DNA of 26,028 nucleotides. Source: Larix sibirica. Lineage: Eukaryota; Streptophyta; Pinopsida; Pinales; Pinaceae. The stretch spans positions 15,759 to 41,786 of the forward strand of contig NWUY0300015193.1 in assembly GCA_004151065.3 (NCBI GenBank), read 5' to 3'. Numbering within the stretch: the stretch's first letter is position 1; every line of letters begins with the position of its first letter. A model generated the notes under the pieces. It made no database searches. It saw only the letters and a list, made by a program, of their open reading frames with translations, and was not told the origin of the DNA. Of this stretch, positions 10,050 through 20,081 are shown one piece after another. The translations under genes and the position numbers were made by a program.

Positions 10050-10750
10050 AAATAGATAGGTACATGGTCAGAAATTCTCGAATTACAAGACATGTTCTGT
10101 AACGAGGAAGAAGATTAGCTAAAACATCCAAAATAATAATAATAATAATAAATAAATAAAACTATCTAGTATTTTAGATACATCCACCTCCCCAATTCTT
10201 CCATTCCTCCATGTAGGGGCCAAAGTAGCGGGAGCAACATCTATATGATTATTATCCTAGAAGAATTGACAAAAATAGTCTGAGAGAGGATCCAACCTAG
10301 GATAGGTACCCCAAAATTCTCATACAGATAAGGTCAGATTTAAGTCACCACCAAGAATTGCATATGGATTTTTAAGTAAACCAGACTCCCCCACAATTTC
10401 CCAGAACTCCTTCTTTCTTACATATGGGCCATAACAATCGATTACATAAACCATCTCATCAACTCCTCTAATTTTCCCCTCTAGAAGGATACCTGCACAG
10501 GTTTTGAAAGGTCTAAAATTAGCAATTGATGAATTCCAAATGACCAGAAGTCCCCCAGAAAGGCCATCATCATCAACAACGCAAACTTCCCATCCAAGAA
10601 AAAGTCTTAAGAAAACCTCACAGGATTTTTCGGGCACATAGTCTCTTGTATCATAACCAAATCCAGATGTATAATTTCAAAAATCCTCTTCATGGCGTCA
10701 AATTTAGGTGAACCCCCCACACCTAGAATATTGAAGGACATAAGTATCAT
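10050..10750 (-). other. LINE-2 endonuclease domain (copy 1), split by a microsatellite
   Basis: The first frame gives Met-1 at 10750, Asn-7 and IQETM with Glu-36. A frameshift then leads to LSGGLLVIWN, DCYGPY and GGDLNLTLS. A TGA interrupts near 10320. The frame continues through TWRNGRIGEV and KILDSF, after which an AT-only microsatellite intervenes. It resumes in another frame with SRISDHVPI, so the S-D-H catalytic motif is present near 10070. All recognisable catalytic residues survive, although the Arg of the usual N-x-R-G is Leu. Confidence 0.83.
10131..10161 (-). repeat. (AAT)n/(AAAT)n microsatellite within LINE-2 endonuclease (copy 1)
   Basis: About six to seven AAT units followed by AAAT units lie in the middle of the endonuclease, just after the KILD motif. 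On the coding strand they would read as an Ile/Leu run. The flanking endonuclease frames differ on the two sides. It recurs at 15785-15815 with one A-to-G change. Confidence 0.85.
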
Positions 10751-10752
10751 TA
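10748..10752 (-). promoter_or_regulatory. TAATG stop/start overlap at the LINE-2 ORF1/ORF2 border (copy 1)
   Basis: On the minus strand the in-phase TAA of ORF1 (10752-10750, after LESIH) shares its last base with the ORF2 ATG (10750-10748). Reading from this ATG puts the endonuclease Asn at residue 7 and Glu at residue 36, exactly as in LINE-1 and LINE-3. The arrangement suggests translation of ORF2 by termination and re-initiation in the ancestral element. Confidence 0.6.
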
Positions 10753-11409
10753 ATGAATAGATTCCAAGCACTGCTCTACTCTAAGGGCCTTATTATCATA
10801 ATTCAAACCAGTGACCAGGGATATAGAAACAACATCTCTCAACCTGAAAAATAAAGGAACAAAATTTATTCCCTTGGTCTCATCTCCATAAGGTTTCAGA
10901 GAATCCCTAGTCGAACAAACTTTTTGAGATTTCTTTTTCTGGAGTGTAACATTTTAGAAGCGGGTGGAATTAATGCTAGAAACCTCATCTTTCGATGGTT
11001 TATCAAAGAAAATTGTCAGAGGGATTTTAACCATCACGCCTTTATAAGAGGGAAGAAACGATGTCAATGTCTAACTACTAGGCACTTAAAACTTTCCCAC
11101 ATCATTTGGACAACCATCCGACCTTGACAAATTTACTCACGTTGAATTCAAAGGATCTAGTGGAGGATCAGAAATGGAGGATTTAAGCCACATCTCCATA
11201 GAATCATGAGTCACAACATGATGTTTAGAGGAAATAATTGAAGGACATAAAGATGATAGATGAGGGTTGACTTCCTTTAATAATAAAGAAATATCCAAAC
11301 ACTCATTTATCCTAGGGCCACCAGAAATGCCCATCTGCAACCAATGACTTGAGAACCTCCACTGAATTAATACTAGGCCTAGTTTCTTACATATACACAA
11401 GAGTTTCAA
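10750..11409 (-). pseudogene. LINE-2 ORF1 remnant, 3' portion only (copy 1)
   Basis: One reading frame runs from 11409 to the TAA at 10752-10750 and is interrupted by about four stops (near 11136, 11085, 11070 and 10955). The encoded C-terminal ORF1 region is hydrophilic, with peptides such as VMVKIPLTIFFDKPSKDE and TLQKKKSQKV. The DUF4283 and zinc-knuckle regions are missing, so the element is truncated inside ORF1. The assignment rests on its position in frame directly before ORF2, not on a recognised domain. Confidence 0.6.
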
Positions 11410-11706
11410 AATTCAAAATATTATATATTTTGGTTATCCCTCCCTTTAGTATGTTAAGGTAATTGAACTATTATAAAGGTTAAAATTGAAAAAGAAATAA
11501 TAGTGTATGATCCTTTTTTATTTTACCTATTTTTATACAACATATGTATTTTTATTCATGATCTACATATTCTAAGTATCAACTAATTCTTTTTTTATCT
11601 AACAATTTATGTATTTATTGAAACACAACAAATTATTAAAATAACTAAATATAAAATAAATAGTTCAAAATTAATTATTGACTAACTCAATTATATTATT
11701 TATTAC
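11410..11706. other. AT-rich spacer ending at the assembly break
   Basis: Low-complexity AT-rich DNA with no recognisable coding or repeat structure apart from short A and T runs. It ends at TATTTATTAC, one base before the N. The matching place in the second copy reads TATTTATTATTATTATTTT and carries on into unique sequence, so this contig end falls in simple sequence. Confidence 0.55.
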
Positions 11707-11707
11707 N
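11707..11707. other. Single ambiguous base (N) at a probable contig join
   Basis: This is the only N in the window. The 5652 bases before it and the 5653 bases after it are the same sequence. That is the signature of two overlapping contigs joined end to end without merging the overlap. Confidence 0.85.
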
Positions 11708-11973
11708 AGGACCCATATCATTTCAGATATGAGCTATTGCAAAATTATCAAAATATTCATGAACAATAGCTCATAGCATCTTCTGCATGCTTATATCTAT
11801 ATGATCTTATCTATTTATATGATCTTAAATAATATGAACTTCATTGAGAGACCGAATATAAACGAGTATAGCCCGTGGAAAATATGCTATCGTGAGACCA
11901 TTATGTTGGTCATGTAAAATGTGTTAAACTTTAATATGAAGGAAACACACTCTTTTTTCCTTGAAAAAAAAAA
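11708..11973 (+). mobile_element. LINE-1 3' end fragment (copy 2)
   Basis: Repeats 6055-6320: the last bases after RNase H, the untranslated tail, and the T-run (11953-11958) and A-run (11964-11973) terminus. It starts at the N rather than at a biological boundary. Confidence 0.85.
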
Positions 11974-12295
11974 TAGATGTATGGACTAATGATAAATGTA
12001 AAATTGTGCAATGGTATTAAAAATTTTAGTAGTAAGATACTTTACAATTCTTAGACAATAGATTATAAAAAGATAAAAGAGTATAAAGAAATTGGTAAAA
12101 ACAAAATTAAATAATATATGCTATTTTTTGAATCAATGTAATTGATTCTTATTCTTATTATTTTTATATTGTAATTTTGAAATAATTATAATTTTTTCAT
12201 AAATGAACGGCTTCAATAAAGTATACCAATTGTTATTATTAGCATTTGATTAGATAAAAAAATGTAACCAATGTGGTTACTACCACAGGTAACAT
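11974..12295. other. AT-rich spacer (copy 2 of 6321-6642)
   Basis: Identical by eye to the first spacer, including both small hairpins (12130-12148 and 12264-12280). No coding content is seen. Confidence 0.5.
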
Positions 12296-12571
12296 TATCC
12301 AGAGTTGGATTTGATCAACATAGAAAATTCCCTGTCCCTTTTATATGAAAATGACATGGCTGGGTTCAGGGATAGGCACACAAAGCTGAAATTATTTTTC
12401 TTGAGACTAGAAGAAGGATGATTTATGGGGGGAAAATACGCACAGTGGAGGCTCAAGTCCGGAGCAATTTGGCTAAAGAATGGTGATGACAACACCAAAT
12501 TCTTCCCCAACATGGTTAAGCATAGGAATAGTGTAAATTATTTATCCAAATTGGTGCAGGAAGATGGATCT
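12296..12571 (+). mobile_element. LINE-4 linker fragment (copy 2)
   Basis: Repeat of 6643-6918. It encodes the same EN-RT linker peptide with the WLKNGDDNTKFF block and the same internal TGA. It abuts the truncated LINE-2 RNase H on the other strand at the same junction. Confidence 0.75.
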
Positions 12572-12576
12572 TCAAA

Positions 12577-15500
12577 GATAGCTAATAACTCATCTCTAGA
12601 GTTGGAGCATGTTCCACATCCCATCCATAGTAGGATATAATTAGCTTTTGTGATTTTAATAACTATGGCACCACTACAGCCTTCATTAGTTGTTGCCCCA
12701 TCGAAATAGCCACAAGGGATCCCATCCACAATTTCGGGTTCCTAAAGAATCCTATTTGATTTAGGTACCTGTTCCTTGAAGAATTCCTTGAAAAATCCCA
12801 AGATTTTTAATCCCACCATACAGCCATTTTGCATAATGTTTTCAAACACAGAGCATTCCTAGTTTTCCATATACCCCCTATTACAAAAAATGGCAAGATT
12901 TTAAATTGAGGACAACATTTTATCCATTCTACCAAATTTATTTCTAAAGTTTGTAATGACCAACTTCTATTTATCTGAACACCAACCTGAACCTCTGACC
13001 AAACATTTTTAAAGAAAACATAGTTCACAAATACATGCTCAATATTTTCTTCAACATATTTACATAAGTAACAAATATTTGAACTAGCAATACCTCTTTT
13101 GTTCAAATTATCCCAAGTTAGAATGTGGTTCTTCAAACAGAGCCATGAGAAACACTTTAATTTTAAAGGAAAGTTCCATCTCCACAGCTTCTTATACCAC
13201 CATTTATCTGCAGTTGAAGTGTTTGAAATAGTGGTGGCCTCATAAGCATCTTTTGCAATAATAAGACCTATTTTTTTTATTCCACGACCAGATCAATGTA
13301 TCTTCCTCATCCTTTAGTTTGATGCTAAGATGACTTAGACCTGCAATAAAGATATTCCATTTAGTGGCAAGATCACCTGTTAGGCCCAAATCATAATTAG
13401 TTAACCAGTATGATGATTCATTTATACCAGCATTTGTTTTGTTAATATGAGCAAGTCTAGTGAGGCCCAAATCGGATAAATAAGATATCAGAGAGAAGGA
13501 AGTATTATATAGGTTATCTCCCCGTATGAAAGGATCGATCCCATGATCACTTTATCTCCATTCCCAATTTTCCAGGAAATCCAAGTACCCAACCAAGGAA
13601 AAGTTATGGAAAAACCACTCCATATATTATAAGCCAAGGAAACAATTTGTATTCCTTATGAATCCATTCAACCATTGAACATTTTATTAAATATTTGGCT
13701 CTTAAAACATCACTCTAGAGACCTGTACCAAACAAGCCTCTCCATGGGATTTTAAGACTAAGTGCCAAGCTAAACCATAAGGGCTTTTTAATCCCCCACC
13801 CCCACATAGATTTTGGCAGACGGATTTTTTTGCACTGAACTAAATGAAACTTCCTCTTATCTATGTTTCCAGACCATAAAAAAATGCATCATTTTATTTC
13901 TTATGCTATGGAGAATTGACATAGGGATCTTTGCTAGTGACATCCAATATACCATAATAATTTCTAGAACTGATTTTACTAGTATTAATCTATCGCCCAA
14001 TGACAACCATTTATAGAACCAACAGTTTATCTCTTTTCCACCTTCCTTAATAACCACATCCAGTCCTTTGAGTAATAACAATTAGGTTTAAAAAAAAAAC
14101 CAAGTACTTAAACCCATTTTCAAAGGCCTCTAATTTAATTGGTAAGAGGTTTAAATTTTTTGCTAAAACATCATCCTTCACATCATTTTGCAAGAAGAAA
14201 GATTTTTCATAAGTTACCTCCATCCCTGAGGCATTACATAATAACTTAATAATTTCATTATAAGTATCTCATTCCTCAATTGACCCAGTCCCAAAGATAA
14301 GAACATCATCCACAAATAATAAGTGAGTAATATAATGTAAGGAAGAGACCTTAACACCAGTGAGCTCTTTTTCCCTTATAGCCTTCCCAATGAGTTTGTT
14401 GAGACCTTCTATCACCATTAGGAAAAGCAACACTGACAATGGGAAACCCTGTCAAAGTCCTCCAAAACTATTGAAACTTTTTGTGGGGGGAACATTAATA
14501 AGAACAACAAACCTGGAAGATGTGATACAATACATGATCCAATCAGTGACTTCCAATCGAAGTCTAATTTGTAGAAATACTAGTCTAAGAAACACCCAAT
14601 CAACTATGTCATATGCTTTTACAAGGTCCATTTTTAAAATCATAGCATTCAATTTTTGAACTTTTATCGAATGCAATCTCTCCTTAGCAACCCCAATAGC
14701 ATCCAATATTTTCCTGTTGGACAAAAATCCAAATTGTTCCTTTGACATAAATTATGCAAGCTTTGGTTTGATCCTGTTGGAGATAATCTTAGTGATGATC
14801 TTATATACCAGGTTACAAAGAGAGATAGGTCTATAGTTATTGAACGACTCAAGCTTATAGCTTTAGGTATGAGGGCAATAAAAGTTGAATCTTATGAACC
14901 TAAAACATACCCTTTCATTTTGGACTCTTCTATCACCTCCAACAGATCTGTGCCAACAATATCAAAAAAATCATAGAAAAATTCAACAGCCCATCCATCA
15001 AGCCCAAGACTTTTTGACCTTGCAAATTTCTTTAATAGTGATTCAATCTCTTCCATAGTGACTTCCCTTCCCACATTAATACCTTATTCTTCTGAAAAAA
15101 AACTGGGGTGGAGTTGAATGACTTTCATCCGAGAAACAATATTTGAAATACCAAGATCCTTAAAAATAGCTTCAAAATGATTAACTACGGCACTCTCCAT
15201 ATCACATTGCTTGCTTATCACATTCCCCTGACTTTCCTTCATATCCCAAATGGCATTTACTATTCTTCGATGATTAGCATATTTATGAAGAAAAAAATGA
15301 GTTACAGTCCCCCTACTGAAGCCAAACAAAGCTATTTTTCAGTCTCCAGGATTCCTCTTCTATTTTTAATAGTTTTGTCTTCCTGGCTTCAAGTTGCAAT
15401 AAATCATCCTTTTCCTCCCTATTGAAAATACCAAATGCATTTGCATAGAATAAAAGCTCAATCTTTTCCTCAATTATTAACAGTCCTCGTTTAATCCTTT

Positions 15501-16404
15501 CTTTATTTTCTTTTTCCCATTTACTAACAACCTATTTAAGATTCTCTAGTTTCCTATGTAGTCTGTGCATAGCAGTATCCCTCAGATCATCCTCAACAAA
15601 ATTCCATAAATCCCTTATCAAATGAGAAAAATCTTCATCTTCTAACCATATATGATTAAATTTAAAAGGAAATTTCTGAGACTTTTGTTCAATTTCTATT
15701 TGCAAATAGATAGGTACATGGTCAGAAATTCTCGAATTACAAGACATGTTCTGTAACGAGGAAGAAGATTAGCTAAAACATCCAAGATAATAATAATAAT
15801 AATAAATAAATAAAACTATCTAGTATTTTAGATACATCCACCTCCCCAATTCTTCCATTCCTCCATGTAGGGGCCAAAGTAGCGGGAGCAACATCTATAT
15901 GATTATTATCCTAGAAGAATTGACAAAAATAGTCTGAGAGAGGATCCAACCTAGGATAGGTACCCCAAAATTCTCATACAGATAAGGTCAGATTTAAGTC
16001 ACCACCAAGAATTGCATATGGATTTTTAAGTAAACCAGACTCCCCCACAATTTCCCAGAACTCCTTCTTTCTTACATATGGGCCATAACAATCGATTACA
16101 TAAACCATCTCATCAACTCCTCTAATTTTCCCCTCTAGAAGGATACCTGCACAGGTTTTGAAAGGTCTAAAATTAGCAATTGATGAATTCCAAATGACCA
16201 GAAGTCCCCCAGAAAGGCCATCATCATCAACAACGCAAACTTCCCATCCAAGAAAAAGTCTTAAGAAAACCTCACAGGATTTTTCGGGCACATAGTCTCT
16301 TGTATCATAACCAAATCCAGATGTATAATTTCAAAAATCCTCTTCATGGCGTCAAATTTAGGTGAACCCCCCACACCTAGAATATTGAAGGACATAAGTA
16401 TCAT
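12577..16404 (-). pseudogene. LINE-2 ORF2 remnant (copy 2)
   Basis: Starts at ATG 16404-16402 in TAATG. Endonuclease lies at about 15704-16404 (microsatellite 15785-15815), RT at 13857-15074 with FVDD at 14316-14305, zf-RVT and the truncated RNase H at 12577-13470. It differs from copy 1 by C at 14079, one extra A in a homopolymer (15095-15102) that changes the local frame in the linker, G at 15169 that changes a linker Val to Ala, and G at 15786 in the microsatellite. Confidence 0.85.
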
Positions 16405-16406
16405 TA
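16402..16406 (-). promoter_or_regulatory. TAATG stop/start overlap (LINE-2 copy 2)
   Basis: The same overlapping TAA/ATG as at 10748-10752, with ORF1 in phase. It is not independent evidence if the duplication is an assembly artefact. Confidence 0.6.
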
Positions 16407-17063
16407 ATGAATAGATTCCAAGCACTGCTCTACTCTAAGGGCCTTATTATCATAATTCAAACCAGTGACCAGGGATATAGAAACAACATCTCTCAACCTG
16501 AAAAATAAAGGAACAAAATTTATTCCCTTGGTCTCATCTCCATAAGGTTTCAGAGAATCCCTAGTCGAACAAACTTTTTGAGATTTCTTTTTCTGGAGTG
16601 TAACATTTTAGAAGCGGGTGGAATTAATGCTAGAAACCTCATCTTTCGATGGTTTATCAAAGAAAATTGTCAGAGGGATTTTAACCATCACGCCTTTATA
16701 AGAGGGAAGAAACGATGTCAATGTCTAACTACTAGGCACTTAAAACTTTCCCACATCATTTGGACAACCATCCGACCTTGACAAATTTACTCACGTTGAA
16801 TTCAAAGGATCTAGTGGAGGATCAGAAATGGAGGATTTAAGCCACATCTCCATAGAATCATGAGTCACAACATGATGTTTAGAGGAAATAATTGAAGGAC
16901 ATAAAGATGATAGATGAGGGTTGACTTCCTTTAATAATAAAGAAATATCCAAACACTCATTTATCCTAGGGCCACCAGAAATGCCCATCTGCAACCAATG
17001 ACTTGAGAACCTCCACTGAATTAATACTAGGCCTAGTTTCTTACATATACACAAGAGTTTCAA
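16404..17063 (-). pseudogene. LINE-2 ORF1 remnant, 3' portion (copy 2)
   Basis: Same single-frame, stop-containing ORF1 C-terminal remnant as at 10750-11409, with no differences seen by eye. No DUF4283 or zinc knuckle is present. Confidence 0.6.
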
Positions 17064-18667
17064 AATTCAAAATATTATATATTTTGGTTATCCCTCCCTT
17101 TAGTATGTTAAGGTAATTGAACTATTATAAAGGTTAAAATTGAAAAAGAAATAATAGTGTATGATCCTTTTTTATTTTACCTATTTTTATACAACATATG
17201 TATTTTTATTCATGATCTACATATTCTAAGTATCAACTAATTCTTTTTTTATCTAACAATTTATGTATTTATTGAAACACAACAAATTATTAAAATAACT
17301 AAATATAAAATAAATAGTTCAAAATTAATTATTGACTAACTCAATTATATTATTTATTATTATTATTTTCTAAAGAAAATATTGGGGGATCTAATGGATG
17401 CTTTCCCAAATTTGTAAATGGTATCCCTAGTAAATTTGTCGATATAGACTAGTGCACCTCATCTCAAGAGATTCAAACCATACACCTTCTAGTACATAAC
17501 TAGCCAAATGCCCAAAAACATTGGTGACAATTAGTATAGCTAACCTCTTGAAATTAATTATATCAATTATATCATACACATTAATACAATGTAAAACTAT
17601 GCACAAATGCTTGTAAATAGTTATAGCACCATTATCTCTCATAATTTTGGATTGGTGCTTTGGAATATCTATAGAAGTCATGTTTTGGACAATTTATCAT
17701 ACTAGTGCATTGCCATGGATTCCAAATCAATTCAATTACTTGACATAGGTGCATCAATGCTCAACCATGACCTTATAGTACTGGTGCTTTAATACATGGT
17801 GGCCATATTTGTGCTACAACGTGAAATACACATTGTTAATTAAGGCTACATGGCACAACAACAATGTGGGCACATATGGTCTAATGCATGATATATAAAA
17901 CTACACTAGTCCTTCATTTTAATGTGAAGACTCAATATTATGTGTCTCATAGATGCACTACTGCACCAGACATAATAGAAAGACATGTTGCTTTGACAAT
18001 GGATACCACAACCCCACATTCAATGGTGGTGTGCCTATTTTAATAAGGAGCACTAGCATACCATTCCTTTAGATGCATTGTTTGGATTTTGATAAGTGAC
18101 TTGCTTATATTCACTAACATGTCATTCATTTAGATGCATTGTTTAGGTTTTGATAAGTGGCATGCTCATATCTATCTTGGTTCATCTTTGTATCATATAT
18201 GTCTTGGCACATCAATTAAAAAACATTTCTTAATTGGCCAACAACCTTCACACAATATCTACAAAAACATTTACAAAACACCTCTACATCCAACTATAAA
18301 GATTTTAGTAGTTGTTTCATGAAAATTTTAACGCATTAGTATATACTAAAAACATTACATAAAATCATATTTTCTTTACAATAAAATTCTCAAAAACACC
18401 ACAATGATAAAAGCCTAGAATGTGCACCATGATAACAAAATATGGAGTAGGGTAATGGGATGGCGGCCAAGGAAAAGCAATAACATGAGTTAAATAGCAT
18501 TCCCATTTCTCGTGTAACATTCAGCATCTATACTAGGATATTTGGAAAGTTAACATTTCATACATTTTAAAAATACCATTGGGTAAAATAAGGTTTTAAA
18601 ATAAATATTCCCAAAAACATGTTCGAAGGGGTTGCATGAATTTGAGGTAGCTTTAGGATGTGGGACG
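17064..18667. other. AT-rich intergenic spacer
   Basis: Up to 17360 this is the second copy of the spacer at 11410-11706. From 17361 it is unique sequence, starting with a short ATT run. A minus-strand open stretch of 84 codons (17427-17681) resembles nothing I recognise and has the composition of chance. A 61-bp tandem repeat lies at 18062-18172. The last 250 bases before 18668 may belong to the 5' leader of LINE-3, but no boundary or target-site duplication could be fixed. Confidence 0.5.
18062..18172 (+). repeat. 61-bp imperfect tandem repeat, about 1.8 units
   Basis: The motif TTTAGATGCATTGTTT followed by TTTTGATAAGTG starts near 18069 and recurs with a 61-bp shift near 18130. Scattered substitutions separate the units. 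The second unit is incomplete. Confidence 0.8.
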
Positions 18668-20079
18668 ATGGAGAGGAGGGTTTTGGTGATTACTGGAAAT
18701 CCTGGCAAGGTGATTGGTGATGGGTCACAGCAGAACTTGGAGTCAGGTGGGGCTCTGGTGGGGCAGACTGAATTTGCTTCTTGTAGCCATGGTGAAATCT
18801 TGGAATGAGTTAAAAAAAATAGTGCCCCTATTCTTGGTTTTGCGCCTAGGGTTAATTAATTGATGAATCGATGGATTCTCTTTATATTTATGGACCTTGA
18901 GTGAATTGGGGATATTTTGGAAGGAACTTGGCTTTTCAAAGAGGGTTCTATTGTTTTAAAATGATGGCATATCTCTTTTCATCCTTTGAAGGAGAAGCAG
19001 GCTCGTAGACACCTGTGGATGTTAATACCAGGCTTACCCATTGAGCTTTGGACTGAAAAAATTTTAATTGGTTTGTCTAATGCTGTGGGAAAATTCATCA
19101 GATTGGATAAGAATTCCCTGTTCGGTGTGGATAGGTGACTGGCACGAGTAATGGTTGAATTTGATATGGTGAAAGGCTTACCAGCGGAGGTGGAAGTTAC
19201 CTGGGGTCGTCGTTCTTTTAGGAAACGAATGGGTTACTATAAGATAGACTTTAGATGCTTTAATTGTAGAAATAAAGGACACATTGTGGCTAAATTCCCT
19301 AATCTATTGTAGAATGCTCGTGAATATTTTTCCTCCGGGGTCTCGGGTTCGGATTCGCTGGGCTGCTTCAAGTCTATTTCTTGGATTTCTTCACCTCTGT
19401 GCTCGATTCTAGGTAAGTTATCTCCAACTTATACTACGCCCTATAAAGATGTTTCCAAAGATGAGCTAGCTTTTTACATTGAAAATGAAAAATTCCTAGA
19501 TAAGCATATTTCAATAGGGGAAGTTATTTTAAATTTGGGGGTTCTTTCTACACCTGCTAAGTAACATGAGAGGGTTTCGACCTACACTAATTTTGGGGGT
19601 AACATTGTTGTCCACACTCAGACCAAGGATTTCCCTTCACTGGACTGCCCTATTGTGTCCCCAAATTTAGCTCTTCATGCTCCGGAGAGACTGAATGAAC
19701 CTTTGGGGAAGGTCAATGGATTTGGGTTTAATTCCTCTGTTGAAAAGGATAGGGTTTTTTCTTTAGAAGAAAGGGATATCTTAAATTATTGTCGTTATAA
19801 CCCTTCTTCTCTAGTTGATTGTTTTACGTCGCTGACGGTGTCTTCAAAAAATCCTTCCTTGAACCTAGATGTTATCCATTCAGAGTTTGCGCTTCCAGAA
19901 TGTAACCATCAAAAAAAATAAAAAGAAGTTGAAGGATACTTCCCAGGATGTTGAAGCTCTCTGTTCACAAACCTATTTCTGCTAGAATAGCTGATTATGA
20001 TAAGGAAAACATTAATCTTCCTTCTATTGTTTCCATTGGGGCACTTGGAGCAAAGAAGCCCCTTGTGGAGGGTGATTAA
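18668..20079 (+). pseudogene. LINE-3 ORF1 remnant (DUF4283-like core, damaged zinc knuckle)
   Basis: From ATG 18668 one frame runs to about 19920 with roughly eight stops, including TGA 18962-18964 and TGA 19136-19138. It then shifts once at an A-rich run and ends at the in-phase TAA 20077-20079. The DUF4283-like part includes EGTWLFKEGSIVLK and HLWMLIPGLPIELWTEK (about 18910-19060). The zinc knuckle at 19256-19297 has C, C and H, but its last Cys is Phe. The C-terminal half is hydrophilic and Ser-rich. The family role is RNA binding in the retrotransposition particle. This copy cannot make the full protein. Confidence 0.82.
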
Positions 20080-20081
20080 TG
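20077..20081 (+). promoter_or_regulatory. TAATG stop/start overlap at the LINE-3 ORF1/ORF2 border
   Basis: ORF1 ends ...LVEGD then TAA, in phase, and the last A is the first base of the ORF2 ATG at 20079-20081. From that ATG the endonuclease Asn is residue 7 and the Glu is residue 36. It is the clearest of the three examples, because both frames are in register. Confidence 0.65.

Larger units (their letters stand above)
6924..10750 (-). pseudogene. LINE-2 ORF2 remnant (copy 1)
   Basis: Starts at the ATG at 10750-10748, which lies within TAATG. Frames change several times: after the first 47 codons of endonuclease, at the microsatellite, in the linker, in the RT fingers and around the zinc ribbon. 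The RT R-Q-G motif carries TGA (8801-8799) in place of Arg. Endonuclease motifs, the RT motif A Asp and the FVDD box are intact. One zinc-ribbon Cys is lost and RNase H is truncated after its Glu motif. Function is inferred from the domain order shared with plant L1-type LINEs. Confidence 0.85.
6919..11409 (-). mobile_element. LINE-2: degenerate LINE truncated at both ends (copy 1)
   Basis: A minus-strand LINE whose 5' end is near 11409, inside ORF1, and whose 3' end is cut within RNase H near 6919-6926. In transcription order it holds the C-terminal part of ORF1 (11409-10750), endonuclease (10750-10050), linker (about 10050-9430), RT (9421-8200), connection and zf-RVT (8200-7154) and the N-terminal half of RNase H (7076-6924). 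No 3' untranslated tail or poly(A) remains. Its RT is closer to LINE-3 than to LINE-1. Both catalytic RT aspartates survive, but stops and frameshifts inactivate it. Confidence 0.87.
6055..11706. repeat. Copy 1 of a 5.65-kb near-identical direct repeat
   Basis: This 5652-bp block recurs at 11708-17360. The offset is 5653 up to the A-run at 9442-9448 and 5654 after it. By eye I found four substitutions (8426, 9515, 10132 and the terminal base 11706) and one A-run length change. The block starts inside LINE-1 RNase H and ends in an AT-rich spacer, so its edges match no element boundary. The copies meet at a single N, so the repeat is most likely an unmerged contig overlap. Confidence 0.95.
12572..17063 (-). 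mobile_element. LINE-2 (copy 2, probably the same DNA as copy 1)
   Basis: Repeat of 6919-11409 with the same domain order, stops, frameshifts, microsatellite and truncation points. Sharing every disabling lesion while differing at only a handful of sites means the two did not arise by separate insertion. They are either one locus represented twice or a very recent segmental duplication. Confidence 0.87.
11708..17360. repeat. Copy 2 of the 5.65-kb near-identical direct repeat
   Basis: Second copy of 6055-11706. It begins abruptly inside LINE-1 RNase H, with no upstream LINE-1, and ends where unique sequence resumes at about 17360. Differences from copy 1 found by eye: C at 14079, an extra A in 15095-15102, G at 15169, G at 15786 and T at 17360. 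All features listed inside it are probably the same DNA as those in copy 1. Confidence 0.95.

Noticed and set aside
6643-11409. Twin-priming inversion of one LINE
   Set aside because: In twin priming the inverted segment is the 5' part and the 3' end with poly(A) stays in normal orientation. Here the inverted piece lies at the 3' side, comes from the mid-ORF2 linker and is more like LINE-3 than LINE-2.
11708-17360. A genuine recent tandem segmental duplication carrying LINE-2
   Set aside because: It is possible, but the lone N exactly between the copies, the arbitrary repeat edges and the near identity make an unmerged contig overlap the simpler reading.
17427-17681. An 84-codon minus-strand open frame as a possible small gene
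   Set aside because: Its Ile-rich composition matches translated AT-rich DNA. It has no domain or context.
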